Shown here: positions 6,196 through 8,663 of the stretch, in pieces
How positions within the stretch are numbered: position 1 is the first letter of the stretch
How the letters are laid out: each line of letters begins with the position of its first letter
From: Elusimicrobiota bacterium
GTDB taxonomy: Bacteria; Elusimicrobiota; Endomicrobiia; Endomicrobiales; Endomicrobiaceae
Length of the DNA stretch: 8,663 bases
Direction of reading: 5' to 3'
Assembly (NCBI GenBank): GCA_031256695.1
Contig: JAIRQB010000185.1
Span: 1-8,663, forward strand
Position numbers and translations under genes: made by a program
Notes under the pieces: generated by a model
What the model saw: the letters and a program-made list of their open reading frames with translations, nothing else
The model's database searches: none
What the model was told of the DNA's origin: nothing

Positions 6196-6861
6196 ATGAT
6201 AGATTTACATACCCATACTTTCTTTTCAGACGGCGTTTTAATACCTTCCGAACTTGTCTATAGGGCTAAATTTCTAAATTATGCGGCAATAGCGATAACA
6301 GACCATATAGACTATTCCAATATGGATTTTGTAATCCCAAAAATCGTTGAAGTTTCAAAAGTTTTGACTGATAATTATGAGATTTTTGTTTTGCCCGGCG
6401 CAGAACTTACCTATATTCCGCCCAAACTCATCGGCGCGGCAACTGAAAAATGCCGCAAACTTGGCGCAAAGATAATTGTAGTTCACGGGGAAACAAAGGC
6501 AGAAACTGTCCCGCCTCAAACAAACCTTTCAGCAGTCAAGGCAGATATAGACATTTTAGCCCACCCCGGATTTTTGTCAGAAGAAGAGGCTGAAATTGCC
6601 GCTAAAAATGATATTAAAATAGAAATTACTACGCGCAATTTTCATAAAAAGACAAATGACGCTGTAGCAAGAGTTGCTCTGCAAAAAAGCGCAAAACTTG
6701 TATTAAATACAGACGCTCATCAGCCTGACAATCTTCTTACAAAGCAAATAATAAAGGAAACTCTTGCGGCTGCGGGATTAGAAGAAAATTATTATGAAAT
6801 AATGCTTAAAAATTCACGGGAAATAATTTCAAAATATCAAAAAGGCGCAAAAGAGCGCTAA
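6196..6861 (+). CDS. PHP-domain phosphoesterase (histidinol-phosphatase-like)
   Basis: Cytosolic metal-dependent hydrolase of the PHP superfamily, 221 residues. The metal-binding residues of a trinuclear site are all visible: DLHTHTFFSDG (H5, H7, D12), ITDH (D36, H37), GAE (E70), HGET (H97), AHPG (H123) and NTDAH (D173, H175). The protein is therefore expected to be active, probably on a phosphate ester. Proteins of this short type are often named histidinol phosphate phosphatase domain proteins, but no his gene is nearby and the true substrate is unknown. No strong Shine-Dalgarno precedes the ATG; the start is favoured because the family begins directly with MIDLHTH. It is first in a plus-strand operon, 13 bp ahead of the TPR protein, downstream of a good promoter. 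Confidence 0.88.
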   Translation: MIDLHTHTFFSDGVLIPSELVYRAKFLNYAAIAITDHIDYSNMDFVIPKIVEVSKVLTDNYEIFVLPGAELTYIPPKLIGAATEKCRKLGAKIIVVHGETKAETVPPQTNLSAVKADIDILAHPGFLSEEEAEIAAKNDIKIEITTRNFHKKTNDAVARVALQKSAKLVLNTDAHQPDNLLTKQIIKETLAAAGLEENYYEIMLKNSREIISKYQKGAKER

Positions 6862-6874
6862 AAAGGAGCAAAAA

Positions 6875-7534
6875 ATGCAATTAAGCGGAAATTCGCAAAA
6901 CAAAGCGGCAAATGCCGTGTTGGCGATTGTAAATCAATTTAGAGAACACAGGGTCAGGACTTTTACTGTTTTAGGCGGAGTTATTATTTTGGCGGCTCTT
7001 GTATTTTTAATTATTGCAAGGATACAGAAATACGATGTCTACGCTTCTGACAAGTATTCCCAAGGTTATGGAAATATAGCAGCCGGCAATCAAGCGCAAG
7101 GGGTAGCGATTTTGGAAGATTTAATAAAAGTATATCCTAAAACTCCCGCATCTTTTGAGGCAAGACTCTTGCTGTCTGAATACAATATTTCAATAGGCAA
7201 TTTTAGCCAATCTTTAATTTATCTTTCGGAAGTAGAAAGAAACGGCAATCCAAAGCAAATTCGTCCAATTGGTCTTTATAGAATGATAGCGATTTATGAC
7301 CAGACAAATGATATAGAAAATGCTGTGAATTACTCTAAAATATTTGTTGAAAAATATAAGGATAGTTTTCTTGTCAAAGACACTTATATGAATCTTGCAA
7401 GATTTTATTTGTTGAAAAATTCATTAGAAGATGCTCGCAAAACTTATACGGATATTGTGGCTAAATTCCCCGCTACTGAAGAAGCCGCTATTTCAGCCAG
7501 AATTCTTGAGGGATTTCCTCAGTCTCAGCAGTAA
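6875..7534 (+). CDS. Membrane-anchored tetratricopeptide-repeat protein (YfgM-like layout)
   Basis: 219 residues. A basic cytoplasmic tail (REHRVR, 23-28) precedes a single hydrophobic helix at about 30-49. The rest is helical, with TPR-like units at about 57-89, 93-125, 131-164 and 168-200; recurring features are the Gly/Ala-Tyr-Pro spacing in YPKTP and FPATEEA and the paired helices. The predicted topology is N-in with the TPR domain in the periplasm, as in YfgM or outer-membrane-biogenesis adaptors, suggesting a protein-binding role in the envelope. AAAAGGAG lies just before the ATG at good distance. It is sandwiched between the PHP gene (13 bp) and a gene for a small exported beta-rich protein (24 bp), and is likely cotranscribed with both. 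The partner is not determinable from sequence. Confidence 0.8.
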   Translation: MQLSGNSQNKAANAVLAIVNQFREHRVRTFTVLGGVIILAALVFLIIARIQKYDVYASDKYSQGYGNIAAGNQAQGVAILEDLIKVYPKTPASFEARLLLSEYNISIGNFSQSLIYLSEVERNGNPKQIRPIGLYRMIAIYDQTNDIENAVNYSKIFVEKYKDSFLVKDTYMNLARFYLLKNSLEDARKTYTDIVAKFPATEEAAISARILEGFPQSQQ

Positions 7535-7558
7535 ACAAATTAAAAATTAGGAGTTTTT

Positions 7559-8083
7559 ATGAAAAAAATCTTTTTGGCATTGTCTTTTAGTCTTTTTTTT
7601 GCCGGCATATCCTTTGCTCAAGACTTTGGAACTGACAAAGCATTGCATTTGAGCGGCTCAAAATCATTAGGCTTGTCTATTGTCTCTTTTAACGGTCTCG
7701 CAGAGCCTGATTTGCCTGCTGTAAATTTCAGGTTTTGGTTTGACGACAATGTAGCGGTTGAAGCCGTTTTTGGCGGCGCCGGCGGAGACAATAGAGATAT
7801 TGTCTATGTAGAAGGAAAACTTTTGGCTATTATTAAAAATTACAATTCTTTGAATTTTTATGCTTCAGCCTTCGGCGGTTTCGGCATTTCAAATTATGCG
7901 CGAGCAGAATCCGCTTCTTTGTTAAATATAGGCGCGGGAATCGGCGCGGAATGGTTTGTCATAAACAATCTTTCCATTTCATATGAGATAAATCTTTTAT
8001 ATTCAGAAAAAGGCGGCGGTGACAGTCAAATTGGAATATCTGCCGATGTTTTGCCTAAAGCGGGCATAAGGATTTATTTCTAA
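7559..8083 (+). CDS. Exported small beta-barrel-like protein, probably outer membrane
   Basis: 174 residues with a clear Sec signal peptide: MKK, a hydrophobic core and cleavage expected after SFA (A20), giving about 154 mature residues. The mature part alternates polar and apolar residues in strands at about 55-61, 65-71, 82-91, 97-106, 123-134, 137-147, 155-163 and 167-174, separated by Gly/Asn/Asp turns, and ends in a terminal phenylalanine (GIRIYF). That suits recognition by the BAM machinery and an eight-stranded OmpA/OmpX-like barrel. The RBS TAGGAG is 5 bases before the ATG. I do not recognise a specific family. Its position after a periplasm-facing TPR protein suggests an envelope role, but this is only context. 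A periplasmic soluble beta-protein is the alternative. Confidence 0.7.
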   Translation: MKKIFLALSFSLFFAGISFAQDFGTDKALHLSGSKSLGLSIVSFNGLAEPDLPAVNFRFWFDDNVAVEAVFGGAGGDNRDIVYVEGKLLAIIKNYNSLNFYASAFGGFGISNYARAESASLLNIGAGIGAEWFVINNLSISYEINLLYSEKGGGDSQIGISADVLPKAGIRIYF

Positions 8084-8174
8084 ACAAAAAGCAGAGCCGA
8101 TTAAATTTGTATAAGAATTCTTTATTACTCTTGCTGAAGTTATTGCGTTTTAAAATTCAAAAAAAGGTTTAAAG

Positions 8175-8573
8175 ATGAATACTTTGTCAATAAGAATTTC
8201 ATATTCCGATACCGACCAGATGGGAATGGTTTATTATTCCAACTATCTTGTCTTTTTTGAAAGGGGGCGGACGGAATTGTTTAGAAGTTTAGGCATTTCG
8301 TATAAAGAATTGGAAGAAAAAGAGTGTTTTTTTCCTGTAGTAAGAAGCGAATGCAATTATTTTGCTCCGGCAAGATATGACGACATAATAAATGTTGAAA
8401 CTAAAATCGCCGAAATAGGAGCGGCAAGCGTAACTTTATACTATGAAATCAAACGTGATGGAAAAATTCTCGCCTCAGGCATCACTAAACATCCCCTTGT
8501 AAACAAAGATTTAAAACCTATCCGTTTTCCAAAAGAGATAAAAGAAAAGTTGGAACAATATCTTGAAAAATAA
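8175..8573 (+). CDS. Acyl-CoA thioesterase, YbgC/FcbC (4-hydroxybenzoyl-CoA thioesterase) family
   Basis: Single hotdog-fold domain of 132 residues, the typical length; hydrolyses acyl-CoA or acyl-ACP thioesters in the cytoplasm and works as an oligomer. The N-terminal active-site loop reads YSDTDQMGMVYYSNY (10-24), with D14 at the catalytic aspartate position, followed by FFERGR (27-32), which carries the conserved glutamate of the central helix. The His often found after VVY is Tyr here, which is common in this family. The substrate is unknown. GG with an A-rich run lies 7 bases before the ATG. It is 91 bp after the beta-barrel gene and overlaps or adjoins tadA; there is no tol-pal cluster beside it as in Enterobacteria. 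Confidence 0.9.
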   Translation: MNTLSIRISYSDTDQMGMVYYSNYLVFFERGRTELFRSLGISYKELEEKECFFPVVRSECNYFAPARYDDIINVETKIAEIGAASVTLYYEIKRDGKILASGITKHPLVNKDLKPIRFPKEIKEKLEQYLEK

Positions 8574-8663
8574 GACATCAGAGAAACAAAAAGAGCGCCT
8601 TTTTATGCAAAAGGCTCTTTTAGAGGCTGAAAAAGCCCTAAATGACGGGGAAGTTCCCATAGG
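8563..8663 (+). CDS. tadA: tRNA-specific adenosine deaminase TadA, N-terminal fragment cut by window edge
   Basis: Deaminates A34 of tRNA-Arg(ACG) to inosine. Only the N-terminus is in the window: FMQKALLEAEKALNDGEVPIG matches the opening of TadA proteins, whose first helix starts a few residues before FM and leads into GEVPIGA. The zinc-binding HAE and PCxxC motifs lie beyond the edge. The start is uncertain. ATG at 8605 would begin exactly at the M of FM, cutting the usual N-terminal residues; the only other in-frame start after the stop at 8539 is TTG 8563, which overlaps the thioesterase gene by 11 bases and gives about 14 residues before FM. I favour TTG with low certainty. The overlap implies translational coupling with the thioesterase gene. 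Confidence 0.82.
   Translation, partial: MKNKTSEKQKERLFMQKALLEAEKALNDGEVPI

Noticed and set aside
8113..8122. Palindrome AAGAATTCTT between the beta-barrel and thioesterase genes
   Set aside because: Ten-base AT-rich palindrome without a U-tract or known operator form; no support for function.

Overview
The window is AT-rich chromosomal DNA with densely packed housekeeping and metabolic genes, and no insertion sequence, phage, CRISPR array, tRNA or rRNA that I can recognise. The organism is probably a diderm bacterium: there is a small secreted beta-barrel-like protein with a signal peptide and a membrane-anchored TPR protein of the periplasmic type. It is probably anaerobic: the HMGL-family enzyme looks like an Re-type citrate synthase. 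A member of Elusimicrobiota would fit this gene content, but that is an inference; the window has no phylogenetic marker that settles it.

Left part, minus strand (1-2293): greA, then a glutamate/aspartate:cation symporter closely resembling archaeal GltPh, then an aspartate racemase running off the left edge. The symporter stop and racemase start overlap by 8 bases, so these two are translationally coupled and form an aspartate uptake/racemisation pair. greA lies 78 bp upstream of the symporter on the same strand, with two small hairpins between.

Centre: a 263-bp divergent region (2294-2556) separates greA from a class B penicillin-binding protein (FtsI/PBP3-like, 2584-4272, plus strand). 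It converges on a 457-residue HMGL-like acyltransferase (4448-5821, minus). Between them is a perfect 17-bp stem-loop that should terminate both.

The 374-bp region 5822-6195 is divergent and is the most structured non-coding part. It holds a good sigma70-type promoter for the right-hand operon, a hairpin with a U-tract oriented to the minus strand about 155 bp ahead of the acyltransferase gene, and a nested imperfect inverted repeat. A leader/attenuator, a small RNA or a degenerate repeat element are all possible.

Right part, plus strand (6196-8663): PHP-domain phosphoesterase, membrane-anchored TPR protein, small exported beta-rich protein, YbgC/FcbC-type acyl-CoA thioesterase, and the start of tadA (tRNA adenosine deaminase), cut by the right edge. 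Spacing is 13, 24 and 91 bp, then a probable overlap, consistent with one operon. I found no convincing undescribed system; the best leads are the structured leader at 5822-6195, the Re-citrate synthase candidate and the aspartate transporter-racemase couple.
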